Position numbers and translations under genes: made by a program
Notes under the pieces: model-generated
The model's input: the letters and a program-made list of their open reading frames with translations, nothing else
Told to the model about the DNA's origin: nothing
Databases searched by the model: none
Assembly: GCA_020860865.1 (NCBI GenBank)
Contig: JAJBTL010000264.1
Location: forward strand, 11,585-27,105
Direction of reading: 5' to 3'
Length of the DNA stretch: 15,521 nucleotides
Origin: Planctomycetota bacterium
Lineage (GTDB): Bacteria; Planctomycetota; SZUA-567
Part shown: positions 1 to 6,953 of the stretch, one piece after another
Numbering within the stretch: position 1 is the first letter of the stretch
Layout: the number at the start of each line of letters is the position of its first letter

Positions 1-1
1 C

Positions 2-877
2 GAGCAGGATTTCGAGTCGGCTGACACCTATCTCAAACTCGCCCATGCCCGGGACGACAAGGACCCCCGCATCCTCCGGGCATTGGCCGAGAACTATTCC
101 TACATGTCGAAGCTGGACGAGTCCATTCGCTGGTACCGCGCCCTCCTCACCCGGCTTCCGGGCGACCGGGAGGCAACGAACAAGCTTATCCAGGCGCTTC
201 TCTGGAACGAGAATTACGAAGAGGCCGGGCGCTATGTTGAACGTGCCTACCAGGACAATCCGGACAACCTGGCGGCGAAAATCAACCTGGTCATGGTTTA
301 CAGCCGCCTCGGCCGCGAGGACGAGTTAATGCCGGTGGTGGACGAACTTATCGCCAGCGGCGAACTGACGGACGAGGAACGGGAGCAGATTGCCATTAAC
401 GCCCTCGTCTCCAATTCAAACCGCCTCCTTATGCGCATGGTCGGCACCGGCGCCAAGCCGAACGAGCGGGTGACCGAACTCCGGCTCATCCTCGCCCGCC
501 GCCTTCGGGCGGAAAGCCGGCACCTGGCGGCATTGCCGGTCTATGCGGCGGTCTTGGCGGCGACGCCGAATCCGAAGCCGGAACTCCTTATGGAAATGGC
601 GGAAACGGCCAATTGGGCCGGACGGCCGGACATCGCCACCCGCTGGCTGGAACAGGCCCGGAACATGATTTCCAGGCAGGAAAAACAGCAGATCTCGCAG
701 TATGACCCCCGGGCCTTCCCGGCCCTCGCCACCCCGCCGCCTATTCAGGCCGGTCCGGTTCTGGAGGCGCTGCCGCGAACGACCCCGGCACCGTCGCCGG
801 CCCGGGTCGGAGAACGGTCGCTCCTCGGGCTGCATGATTCTCGTCCGGGAGCGACATCGTCGCAGACGTCGCAGTAA
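2..877 (+). CDS. TPR-repeat protein, 3' part only (5' end outside window)
   Basis: The frame is open from the left edge to TAA at 875-877, giving 291 visible residues; the start lies upstream. The first ~200 residues are helix pairs with TPR spacing and typical positions (for example AENYSYMSKLDESIRWYRAL, then a pair after LPGDREA and another after NPDNLAAK). The last ~65 residues are rich in Pro, Ala, Ser and Thr with no recognisable domain and end in SSQTSQ. TPR arrays mediate protein-protein contacts. In bacterial exopolysaccharide loci they form the periplasmic part of BcsC, PelB or AlgK-type export proteins. A second, longer TPR gene lies 2.7 kb downstream, so this may belong to the same pathway, but the intervening terminators show it is not in the same transcript. 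Signal peptide and N-terminal domain cannot be seen. TPR call is firm; the role is inference. Confidence 0.8.
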   Translation, partial: EQDFESADTYLKLAHARDDKDPRILRALAENYSYMSKLDESIRWYRALLTRLPGDREATNKLIQALLWNENYEEAGRYVERAYQDNPDNLAAKINLVMVYSRLGREDELMPVVDELIASGELTDEEREQIAINALVSNSNRLLMRMVGTGAKPNERVTELRLILARRLRAESRHLAALPVYAAVLAATPNPKPELLMEMAETANWAGRPDIATRWLEQARNMISRQEKQQISQYDPRAFPALATPPPIQAGPVLEALPRTTPAPSPARVGERSLLGLHDSRPGATSSQTSQ

Positions 878-914
878 GGGCAATTCATACAGTCACGTGT
901 GTACTTCAGCGAAA

Positions 915-955
915 AGCCACCGTTGCCGTGAGGCACACCGGTGGCTCCTTTTTTT
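915..955 (+). terminator. Rho-independent terminator after the TPR gene
   Basis: An outer 8-bp perfect stem (AGCCACCG at 915-922 with CGGTGGCT at 939-946) encloses an inner stem TGCC/GGCA closed by a GTGA tetraloop (GNRA type). Seven T follow at 949-955, and four A precede the stem. It lies 38 bases after the TAA of the TPR gene. Confidence 0.9.
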
Positions 956-1082
956 CCATCGCCATACGTCGCCGGAGTTTTGAAGCCGCCGCACTCCGCA
1001 CCATTTCCGGTCAAGAAGGATTTTTTGCCTGCCGGGACAACTTTTACTGCAACCACATTCGAAACGATCCGATAAGAAACCA

Positions 1083-1154
1083 TGAGGCGCCGCTTCGCCT
1101 CCGGTTTCGAATTTGCTGGGCGGTTATGTCCACCGGCGCCGTTCCGGCGGCCGG
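1083..1154 (+). promoter_or_regulatory. Structured leader before the 32-residue peptide gene
   Basis: Two inverted repeats lie in the ~210 bases between the upstream terminator and the small ORF. One is GAGGCG/CGCCTC around 1083-1100. The other is a GC-rich hairpin at 1133-1154, CCGGCGCCG against CGGCGGCCGG with one bulged base and a TTC loop, ending about 12 bases before the ribosome binding site. This could be an RNA regulatory element or simply leader structure; it matches no riboswitch class I know. No convincing -35/-10 pair was found between 956 and 1082, though a promoter must lie in this stretch if the peptide gene is expressed. Confidence 0.3.
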
Positions 1155-1175
1155 ATCGATTGATTGGAGAAGGTG

Positions 1176-1274
1176 ATGAACTCAATAAAAAATGTAAATC
1201 GGATTCTCTGGCTTATGATGGGCGTCTACGGGCTGGCCATAGCTCTTTTCTACATCCTGAATCCGTTGGCATAA
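1176..1274 (+). CDS. Probable 32-residue single-span membrane peptide
   Basis: ATG at 1176 opens a 32-codon frame ending in TAA (1272-1274). The start is preceded by GGAGAAGG (1167-1174), a near-ideal ribosome binding site although it sits very close to the ATG. The product starts MNSIKNVNRI with a basic, hydrophilic N-terminus. It then has one hydrophobic segment of about 20 residues (residues 11-30, LWLMMGVYGLAIALFYILNP) and ends in LA. That is the layout of a small single-pass inner-membrane protein, like KdpF, CydX or MgrB, though it matches none of them by sequence that I can recognise. It stands alone between a terminator at 915-955 and another at 1333-1364, so it would have its own transcript. 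No function can be assigned. Supporting points are the binding site, the coherent transmembrane segment and the dedicated terminator; against it are its size and lack of a recognised family. Confidence 0.6.
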   Translation: MNSIKNVNRILWLMMGVYGLAIALFYILNPLA

Positions 1275-1332
1275 GCGAACGTTTTTTCTCGTCATTGTTA
1301 CAATTTTATAAAGAGTAACGTGTAACGGATTT

Positions 1333-1364
1333 GCCTCGCCCATAACGGGCGGGGCTGATTTTTT
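1333..1364 (+). terminator. Rho-independent terminator after the 32-residue peptide gene
   Basis: Nine-pair stem GCCTCGCCC (1333-1341) with GGGCGGGGC (1347-1355), one pair being a G-U, loop ATAAC, then TGA and six T (1359-1364). It lies 58 bases after the peptide stop codon and isolates the peptide gene from the 579-residue protein gene. Just upstream, GTTAC (1297-1301) is mirrored by GTAAC (1315-1319), a weaker repeat of unknown meaning. Confidence 0.88.
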
Positions 1365-1456
1365 AGGTAAAGCAAATGCGGTCCGCGTCCGAATATTCGT
1401 AATGGCCTGTGCTACACAGCCGGGTTGGTTGATAACGGAAAGCCGGAGGTGCCGCC

Positions 1457-3196
1457 ATGTCGTCGATAATCACCGATATCACGCCCATCGATCCGTCAAA
1501 ACTGAACCGCGAACTCCTTTGGAAAGCCAAGCACAACGACGTCTCGAACCTCCTCACCGGCCTCAATCCATACGGCCAGAACAAGTTCGAATCGAGGATG
1601 AAACAGATCCTCTCCGACTTTGGCGTCACCGACCCGATAGGCATTGGTAAAAACGCCGAAGGGCGGTTCATCCTTTTTCAGGAACATCCGGAACAGGAGG
1701 CTATTCAGGAAGCGATTAACTCGGACGCCACCCTCAGGGAAATTCTGGACAATCCCGATCACAGCTACGACATTTCGAAAGGCGGCCTTTTCGCCACCAA
1801 CGGCTACGACACCGCCCATTTCACCGCCGAAGCCATGAAGCTCCACGAGGAATGGAAGAACAAGGGCACGCCCGTTGAGGCGACGGTGGAAGGCACGGCG
1901 AAAATGCTGGCGATGCAGGCCGGGTACAAGTTCAAGCCGGTCTTTACGCTGGAACAGGAAAAGGAACTGATGGAGACCGGCACCGTCACGTTCTCCGAAG
2001 AAGCGCCGGGCGTCCCCAGTTCGTTGAATAGTGAAAGCATAAACAAGGTTCTCGAACAACAGGAATATATTGAGACCGAACTCAAATCGCTCCTGAAAAA
2101 GGCCGGGATCGAACCGGATTCCATCAAGAACGTCATGATGTTCGTCAACAGTATCTATGACAAAAATTCGCCGAACAGCAAGTCCGACGTCAACGCCTTC
2201 AATATCAGTAAAGAGGACGCGGCCACAATTCAGGATATCCTGGAAAAACCTGAAAACGCCACCCTGGTGTCGATGCTGGAAACGTACGTCGGCGAGGCGC
2301 GGAAAATCACCAGCGAACTCGAAGCCGCCACCGGCCTGACCGATCGCGATATCGCGGATATCATGAAGGAAGGCGTCGGCCTCCGGAACATCAACAACGA
2401 AAAGCTCCAGGGTCTCCTGTCCGAAGATCCAGACCTGGCCGAGGCGCTCCAGGGCTTCCTCCAGGAAGGCAGTATCCTCTCCAATATTACCGGCCAGTCC
2501 AGCCGGCAAAAGGCCGAGTTGGCTGTCCACGGCCTTGAACACGCCATCATGACCGCTTTGCAGAACTTCAAGCAGACGCTCGGAGTGAAGGAATATAACG
2601 AACTCAGGCAAAACCTTACCGTCACCGCCTCGTCGGACGGCAAGTACTCCATCGCCGGGACCTCGAACAAGGAAGTCCTGAAGGTGTTACACGACTACGC
2701 CGCTTACTACACCTCAGGCACCTTTGCCGAGGATCTGAAAAAAGGCGAAGCCTATCACCAGGCCCTGAACGGGACCGACGGCTCGACGCCGGCCACCTAC
2801 ACCATCACCTTCGCGGACAAGGAGGGGCCGACCAGCGAGGTGCAATGGGGCGGCGGCTATACGAAGGACCAGGAAGCGGCGGCCAGGGCGGAGGTGAATG
2901 ACAAAGTCACCGAATTGATCAACCGGACTCTCAAACAGGAAGGCCGCCGGGAATTGGCGGCACCGGTGGAGGTGACGGTGGACAAGGACGGGAAGATTAC
3001 GGCGAAGTTTACCAAGCCCGATCCGAACCGGGCCACGGTCGAACGTGTTATCGAAGAGATGAACGCGTCCATCCAGGAAGACATCAAGACCATGCGAAAC
3101 GGCTACCCGGTCGGCGACCAGTTGTCGAACAGCGTTTTCGATCTGGTGCGGCACGGTTCGTCGACGCTGTCGCGCATTGAATACTGGCCGTGGTAA
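1457..3196 (+). CDS. 579-residue cysteine-free protein of unknown family
   Basis: I do not recognise this protein. ATG 1457 follows a good ribosome binding site GGAGGTG (1444-1450). The 579 residues contain no cysteine and few tryptophans. There is no N-terminal signal peptide and no transmembrane segment: the N-terminus reads MSSIITDITPIDPSKL. The middle (about 200-400) is mostly amphipathic helix with many Glu, Lys, Asn and Ser. The later part (about 430-530) alternates strand-like pieces such as TYTITFADK and PVEVTVDKDGKITAKF. The C-terminus is SRIEYWPW. No Cys, no Sec signal and many Asn/Ser/Thr are typical of proteins exported unfolded by flagellar, type III or type I routes, but no export motif is visible, so a cytoplasmic scaffold is equally possible. 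Terminators on both sides make it monocistronic. A 10-bp palindrome, CGAATATTCG, lies in its leader at 1390-1399. Confidence 0.85.
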   Translation: MSSIITDITPIDPSKLNRELLWKAKHNDVSNLLTGLNPYGQNKFESRMKQILSDFGVTDPIGIGKNAEGRFILFQEHPEQEAIQEAINSDATLREILDNPDHSYDISKGGLFATNGYDTAHFTAEAMKLHEEWKNKGTPVEATVEGTAKMLAMQAGYKFKPVFTLEQEKELMETGTVTFSEEAPGVPSSLNSESINKVLEQQEYIETELKSLLKKAGIEPDSIKNVMMFVNSIYDKNSPNSKSDVNAFNISKEDAATIQDILEKPENATLVSMLETYVGEARKITSELEAATGLTDRDIADIMKEGVGLRNINNEKLQGLLSEDPDLAEALQGFLQEGSILSNITGQSSRQKAELAVHGLEHAIMTALQNFKQTLGVKEYNELRQNLTVTASSDGKYSIAGTSNKEVLKVLHDYAAYYTSGTFAEDLKKGEAYHQALNGTDGSTPATYTITFADKEGPTSEVQWGGGYTKDQEAAARAEVNDKVTELINRTLKQEGRRELAAPVEVTVDKDGKITAKFTKPDPNRATVERVIEEMNASIQEDIKTMRNGYPVGDQLSNSVFDLVRHGSSTLSRIEYWPW

Positions 3197-3313
3197 CGCC
3201 GGCCGTATCGGCGCGGACCGACGGGTCGGCGTCGCCGTCCTCCTCCTTATCGGCCGTCCTGTCCGGAGGCGCGGCTCCTCCCGTCCGATATCTCGCGCAT
3301 ATATCCAGCCATT

Positions 3314-3345
3314 CCCCGCCGGCGACGCGCCGGCGGGGTTCTTTT
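3314..3345 (+). terminator. Rho-independent terminator after the 579-residue protein gene
   Basis: Perfect 10-bp stem CCCCGCCGGC (3314-3323) with GCCGGCGGGG (3329-3338), loop GACGC, followed by TTCTTTT. It lies about 118 bases after the TAA at 3194-3196. It separates this gene from the polysaccharide operon. Confidence 0.9.
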
Positions 3346-3444
3346 GTGAAACCGTGAACTCCTTCGGGGTGGCGGAAAAGCGGGGCGCGGTTTCGTCGTC
3401 GGCGGGTCGCTCCGACGCGGTCCGCGAACCTTCCGGAGGACGGA

Positions 3445-3639
3445 ATGTCCACCGACTGGAAAAATTGGCGAACAATTTTTGAAACGAATAGCCATATGGC
3501 CGCAAGTAATGGGTGGAGAACCGGAATATGTTCCGCGAGCGCGGCCCGTCGCGGGATTTTCCGGGAGAGAGAGACTATTCAATTGCTTAGTGGAGTCGCC
3601 AGTGGATATGCGCGGAAGAAATTCGTACTACTCGCATAA
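3445..3639 (+). CDS. Possible 64-residue leader ORF upstream of the export gene
   Basis: ATG 3445 has a strong ribosome binding site GGAGGA (3435-3440) and opens 64 codons (MSTDWKNWRTIF...) to TAA at 3637-3639. It ends about 30 bases inside the next gene in another frame, so translational coupling is possible. The sequence resembles no family, and the stretch from 3455 to 3610 is visibly more AT-rich than neighbouring genes, as expected of promoter DNA rather than coding DNA. Alternatives: a chance ORF, or a former N-terminus of the export gene moved out of frame. Weak call made because of the ribosome binding site. Confidence 0.25.
   Translation: MSTDWKNWRTIFETNSHMAASNGWRTGICSASAARRGIFRERETIQLLSGVASGYARKKFVLLA
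3460..3480. repeat. Perfect inverted repeat, candidate operator
   Basis: AAAAATTG (3460-3467) and CAATTTTT (3473-3480) are perfect reverse complements around a 5-base spacer, GCGAA. It sits in the AT-rich stretch upstream of the polysaccharide operon. The form is that of a binding site for a dimeric repressor or activator. As a terminator it would be weak, with an A/T stem and no separate T-run. No paired -35/-10 could be assigned with confidence around it. Confidence 0.35.
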
Positions 3640-4030
3640 CGCGTCGCACGGAGCCGCGCCGGGCTCCGGCGGCGGCACGTCAATCCTTCTCGGCTTTCTT
3701 CTCGGGATGGGCGCCATCGTCATCGGCGCCATCTGCATATGCATTCTTTATTTCGGTTATACCTACGCGGACCGCCTGGAAAGCCTCGAGTCGGGCATCC
3801 GCGCCGTGGCCTCGGCGGAACGGGCGCCGGTCCAGGAAGTCTCCGCCGCCGAAGCGGCCAAAGCCGCCGCCGCCGGCGTCGGCGAATCCATCGCCCGCAT
3901 CCTTGAAGCCCACCGCGCCGCCGCCGTCCTGAACGCGCCCGCACCCGCTCCGGCCGCGCCGGTCCAGGCGCCGTCCCCGCAGATCTACCTCATGATGGGG
4001 GCAGGGCGCGAACGGCGGCCTCCACTATAA
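3608..4030 (+). CDS. N-terminal piece: membrane anchor and linker of the export protein
   Basis: I chose ATG 3608 (MRGRNSYYSHNAS...) because codon use becomes GC-rich, like the neighbours, only from here. AGTGGAG at 3589-3595 could bind the ribosome at slightly long spacing. A TTG at 3479 would extend the frame by 43 residues, but those codons are AT-rich and look non-coding. The 140 residues hold a short Gly/Ser-rich cytoplasmic tail, one transmembrane helix (about 25-50, SILLGFLLGMGAIVIGAICI and on) and a charged helical stretch (YADRLESLESGIRA). An Ala-rich region and an Ala/Pro linker (APAPAPAAPVQAPSPQ) follow. The native frame is lost after the codons for YLMMG, at the five-G run, and only about ten junk residues (AGRERRPPL) precede the stop. 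As an independent protein it would be a small membrane anchor, but loss of the frame inside the linker argues for a fragment. Confidence 0.6.
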   Translation: MRGRNSYYSHNASHGAAPGSGGGTSILLGFLLGMGAIVIGAICICILYFGYTYADRLESLESGIRAVASAERAPVQEVSAAEAAKAAAAGVGESIARILEAHRAAAVLNAPAPAPAAPVQAPSPQIYLMMGAGRERRPPL

Positions 4031-4073
4031 TAACGCGCCGGCCGCCTTCCAGCCGCAGGCGTTCCCGCCCGCC

Positions 4074-6344
4074 GTGCCCGGAAGCCCGCAGGCGGAAATA
4101 AACCAGTTCGTCGCCTCGAAGTACCAGGCCGAGTTTTCCGAATACCTCCGCCAGCGCGCCCTTCAGAACGCCAACGCGAACGGCATGTTCCACACCGGTT
4201 CGCCGTACGCCGTCCCCGGCCTGTCGCCGATTTCCCTGGAACGGCAGTACATCAACGCGGACATTCCGGTGCCGAAAAAGATGACCATCGACCTGAAACG
4301 GCGCTTTTCCCGGGACGAAACGGTCGAACAGTGGTTCCGGGACGAAGCGGCGCTGGACCTCGATTTCGACCCGGACGCCGTCGGCGAAGACGGCCTCCCG
4401 GCACCCGAGGCGAACGACCCGCAGCTCGACATGGTCCTCCGCGGCCTCGCCGAAAGCACGTTCTACGACAAGCAGTACGAACGGTCCGCCCGCGTCTATG
4501 CGGAACTGGCGGCGCGGTCCGTCAACCTGTCCGTTGTCGAACTGAACCGCTGGGCCAAGGCGTCGGAACTGGCTGGCGACACTGAGTCGGCTGTCCGCAT
4601 TCTCGAACTGGTTGTCAAAATCGACCCGGACAACCTGGACATCCTGAAAGAAATCGCCCAACTGCAGGTGGTCGGCGGCAACTTCTCGGCGGCGGCGGAA
4701 ACGTACCTCCGCCTTATGAACAAGGAACCGGGGAACCGCGACTGGCGCATGTGGCGGGCCAAGACCCTGACCTGGTCCGACCGGGGCCGGGAAGCGGTTG
4801 AACTCATGCGGGAACTGTACCGCGAGGACCCGACCGACATGGAACTGAACCTCATGCTGGCGGACCTCCTCCTGTCCCTCCACGAGTTCGAGGAAAGCCT
4901 GCCGCTCCTCGACGCCCTCATCGCCCACACGCCGGACGACGACACCCTCCGGGTCAGGAAGATGAATTCCCTCATGGCGCTCCAGCGCTTCATGGACGCG
5001 GCGGAGATCGGCGCCGACCTCCTGACCCGTTATCCGGAGGACGCCGGCCTTCTCCTGAAGCAGGCCAAGAACTACCTCGCCGCCGGCGAGTACCAACTGG
5101 CCATCGAACCGTTCTCCCTCTACCTCGCCCTCAAGTCGGACGACATCGAGGTGCGGAAGGAATATGCCGAAAACCTCATGGCGGCCCAGGAGTTTTCCAT
5201 CGCCGCCGGCGAATACCGGGAGATTCTCGAGGCCGAGCCGGAAAACAACGAAATCCATAAGAAACTGGCCAATGCCTACATGGCCGCGAACGACTTCCGC
5301 TCCGCCGCCATCGAGTACGAAAGCCTCGTCATGGTGTTTCCGGACGACGAAGAGGTCAACCTCGGCCTGGTGTCGAGCCTGCGGATGAGCGGCCAGGACG
5401 CGGCCGCCCTCCAGGCGGCGAAAACCTATCTCCGCCGCGACCCGTACAACCAGAAGGTCCTCGTCCAGGCGGCCGGTTTGGCGATGGCGGCCGGCGACAC
5501 CGAACACGGCCTCGCCTGGTACCGCACCGCCATCCGTCTCGACCCGACCGATTTCGAGTCCCGCATCGAACTCGGAAACGCCCTCATCGGCGCCGCCAAG
5601 TACGATGTCGCCGAGCACGAGTTCCGCCGCGCCCTCGTCTTCGACGACGGCAACATGCTGGCCCGGCGCGGTCTGGCCCGGTCGCTGTTTTATCAGAGGA
5701 AATACACGGAGTCGTTCGACGTCTACAAGCGGATGACCTGGGAGGTCATGGACGAGGGGCTCCTCCTCGAATACAAATACCGCCAGGCCGTCGCCAACGG
5801 AAAGGAAATAGAGGCGTCCAATATCCTCACCCAGCTCCAGGAAGTCGAACCCGAGGACAAGACCTGGGCGTCGGACCTGCACCAGTCCCTTCTCCGGCAG
5901 CACCGGTTCGTCGAGGCCCGGCGCCAGTACCGCGCCGTCATTGCCGACGACCCGTCCAACCGGAACGCGTTCCTCGGCGATTACAACATGAAGCACTACC
6001 TGACAACCTATCCGGTGACACTCCGGGCCGGTGTCCTCCGGAAGACGTCGAAGGAATCCGACGACGAACAACAGGACCGCCGCGCCAGGCTGACATCAAC
6101 TTATATAGGTCTACACGGTGAACGTTCCCTCAGCGAGATGTGGCGCCTCACGGGCGACCTCGACCGGGAGGGCTGGAACATGCGCACGCCCGGCGTGTCG
6201 AACCTTTCGAGTTACCGCCTCGGCATCGGCGGCATCTTCGAAGGGCACCCGAACCTGAAGTTCCGGGGCGGCCTCGGCTACCGCTGGTTCGTCGGGTCGG
6301 ACAAGGAGGTCATGGGCGAACGGGACAGCCCGGACGACCAGTGA
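4074..6344 (+). CDS. Central piece: TPR array and first half of the outer-membrane barrel
   Basis: The frame is open from just after a TGA at 3993-3995 to the TGA at 6342-6344. GTG 4074 is the first usable start but has no ribosome binding site, which supports the view that translation should enter from the upstream piece. Residues 1-120 or so are linker and an acidic pre-TPR region. About residues 120-640 are back-to-back 34-residue TPR units with consensus features, such as DYVAEHEF-like helix B positions and D-P-x-N/D turns (IDPDNLDI, LDPTDFES). From about residue 645 (VTLRAGVLRK, LTSTYIGLHG, YRLGIGGIF, KFRGGLGYRWFVG) the sequence alternates like barrel strands. The reading stops in a likely loop (DSPDDQ) with about half of the barrel still to come. 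Role: periplasmic TPR scaffold and outer-membrane pore for polysaccharide. On its own this product would lack a complete barrel. Confidence 0.8.
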   Translation: MPGSPQAEINQFVASKYQAEFSEYLRQRALQNANANGMFHTGSPYAVPGLSPISLERQYINADIPVPKKMTIDLKRRFSRDETVEQWFRDEAALDLDFDPDAVGEDGLPAPEANDPQLDMVLRGLAESTFYDKQYERSARVYAELAARSVNLSVVELNRWAKASELAGDTESAVRILELVVKIDPDNLDILKEIAQLQVVGGNFSAAAETYLRLMNKEPGNRDWRMWRAKTLTWSDRGREAVELMRELYREDPTDMELNLMLADLLLSLHEFEESLPLLDALIAHTPDDDTLRVRKMNSLMALQRFMDAAEIGADLLTRYPEDAGLLLKQAKNYLAAGEYQLAIEPFSLYLALKSDDIEVRKEYAENLMAAQEFSIAAGEYREILEAEPENNEIHKKLANAYMAANDFRSAAIEYESLVMVFPDDEEVNLGLVSSLRMSGQDAAALQAAKTYLRRDPYNQKVLVQAAGLAMAAGDTEHGLAWYRTAIRLDPTDFESRIELGNALIGAAKYDVAEHEFRRALVFDDGNMLARRGLARSLFYQRKYTESFDVYKRMTWEVMDEGLLLEYKYRQAVANGKEIEASNILTQLQEVEPEDKTWASDLHQSLLRQHRFVEARRQYRAVIADDPSNRNAFLGDYNMKHYLTTYPVTLRAGVLRKTSKESDDEQQDRRARLTSTYIGLHGERSLSEMWRLTGDLDREGWNMRTPGVSNLSSYRLGIGGIFEGHPNLKFRGGLGYRWFVGSDKEVMGERDSPDDQ

Positions 6345-6953
6345 CTGTACAACCTGACCGCCGAATTCAAGGAACTGGCCGGCAGCAACCTGAACCTGAC
6401 GTTCATCTCCGGCCGCCGGGAGCATTACGACAATTACCTGAACGTCTACAACGATCTCTACGCCTACGACTTCGGCATTATCCCGCACTACCGCTGGCAG
6501 AAATGGGATTTCCACGGCGAGTTGATTTCGAGCATCCTTTCGGACTCGAACACCCGCCTCTTCGGCCACGTCGACGCCAAGTACCGGTTGTACGAGACGC
6601 CGTGCTTCCTCCTCACCCTCGGCGGCAACATCGAGTACGAGAACTGGCAGCACAACCGCGACACCTATTACTCGCCGCAGGACATGTACAAGTATGGCGT
6701 CGACCTGGACGGGCGGTATTATTTCTGCCGGAATCCGGAAGTGTGGGGCGGCTGCGAATCTTCCATCGATTTCGGCGTGTCGTTCTTCCGGGACCGCTTC
6801 GGCTCGACCGGACAGAAGCTCTACCTCGGCGCCAGCCACGATTACAACCGGAAACTGTCGGCATACGCGAGGCTCGACTTCAACCGCGAGTCCTACTATA
6901 ATGAGCTTCGCCTGACCGCCGGCGTCACCTATGCCTTTGGGGGCTGTGAATGA
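6345..6953 (+). pseudogene. C-terminal piece: second half of the outer-membrane barrel
   Basis: Directly after the TGA at 6342-6344 the same frame continues with LYNLTAEFKEL and runs ~200 residues of alternating amphipathic strands (FGIIPHYRWQKWDFHGEL, LFGHVDAKYRLYE, LTLGGNIEYENW, YGVDLDGRYYF, KLYLGASHDYN, LSAYARLDFN). It ends NELRLTAGVTYAFGGCE at TGA 6951-6953. The final strand with aromatic residue near the C-terminus is the usual end of an outer-membrane barrel, although GCE follows the Phe. No good ATG or ribosome binding site exists near its beginning; TTG 6522 is the first non-CTG candidate. This is therefore the tail of the upstream gene, not a separate gene. Its stop codon overlaps the ATG of the glycosyltransferase gene (ATGA), so the premature stop may also reduce translational coupling to that gene. 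Confidence 0.75.

Larger units (their letters stand above)
3608..6953 (+). pseudogene. Disrupted TPR / outer-membrane beta-barrel exopolysaccharide export gene (BcsC/PelB-like)
   Basis: Three consecutive open stretches read as one protein of about 1114 residues if one G is removed from the five-G run at 3997-4001 and the TGA at 6342-6344 is read as an amino acid. In order: a transmembrane segment (residues ~25-50), an Ala/Pro/Gln-rich linker, a dozen or more TPRs, and a C-terminal beta-barrel whose last strand ends in YAFGG. BcsC (about 1150 residues) and PelB (about 1190) share this plan of TPRs plus barrel and carry cellulose or Pel across the periplasm and outer membrane. An uncleaved N-terminal membrane anchor is more PelB-like, while the glycosyltransferase and GH8 neighbours are Bcs-like. 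The linker composition is continuous across the frameshift and the barrel across the stop. Either the gene is recently inactivated, the two sites are sequence errors, or expression needs recoding. The three pieces are listed separately below. Confidence 0.75.

Noticed and set aside
928..1318. Plus-strand open frames of 78-82 codons around the 32-residue peptide gene
   Set aside because: They run through the upstream terminator stem or the leader hairpins, lack ribosome binding sites and have Arg-rich products typical of chance frames.
1457..3196. 579-residue protein as a BcsB homologue missing from the operon
   Set aside because: BcsB is a Sec-exported, C-terminally membrane-anchored protein of about 700-800 residues; this protein has neither a signal peptide nor a membrane segment and lies in a separate transcription unit.
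3990..6071. 693-codon open frame on the minus strand opposite the TPR gene
   Set aside because: It mirrors a high-GC coding region; the plus-strand frame has clear TPR and barrel patterns, while the reverse product is Val/Arg/Glu/Gly-rich without domains. Similar shadows lie opposite the 579-residue gene, the glycosyltransferase and the GH8 gene.
6342..6344. TGA read as an amino acid throughout the genome (alternative genetic code)
   Set aside because: TGA ends the barrel gene at 6951, the glycosyltransferase gene at 8582 and the sigma gene at 13316, each overlapping or directly preceding the next gene, so TGA is a normal stop here.
6342..6390. Selenocysteine insertion at the in-frame TGA
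   Set aside because: No clear SECIS-like hairpin directly after the codon, and an outer-membrane barrel loop is not a known selenoprotein context.
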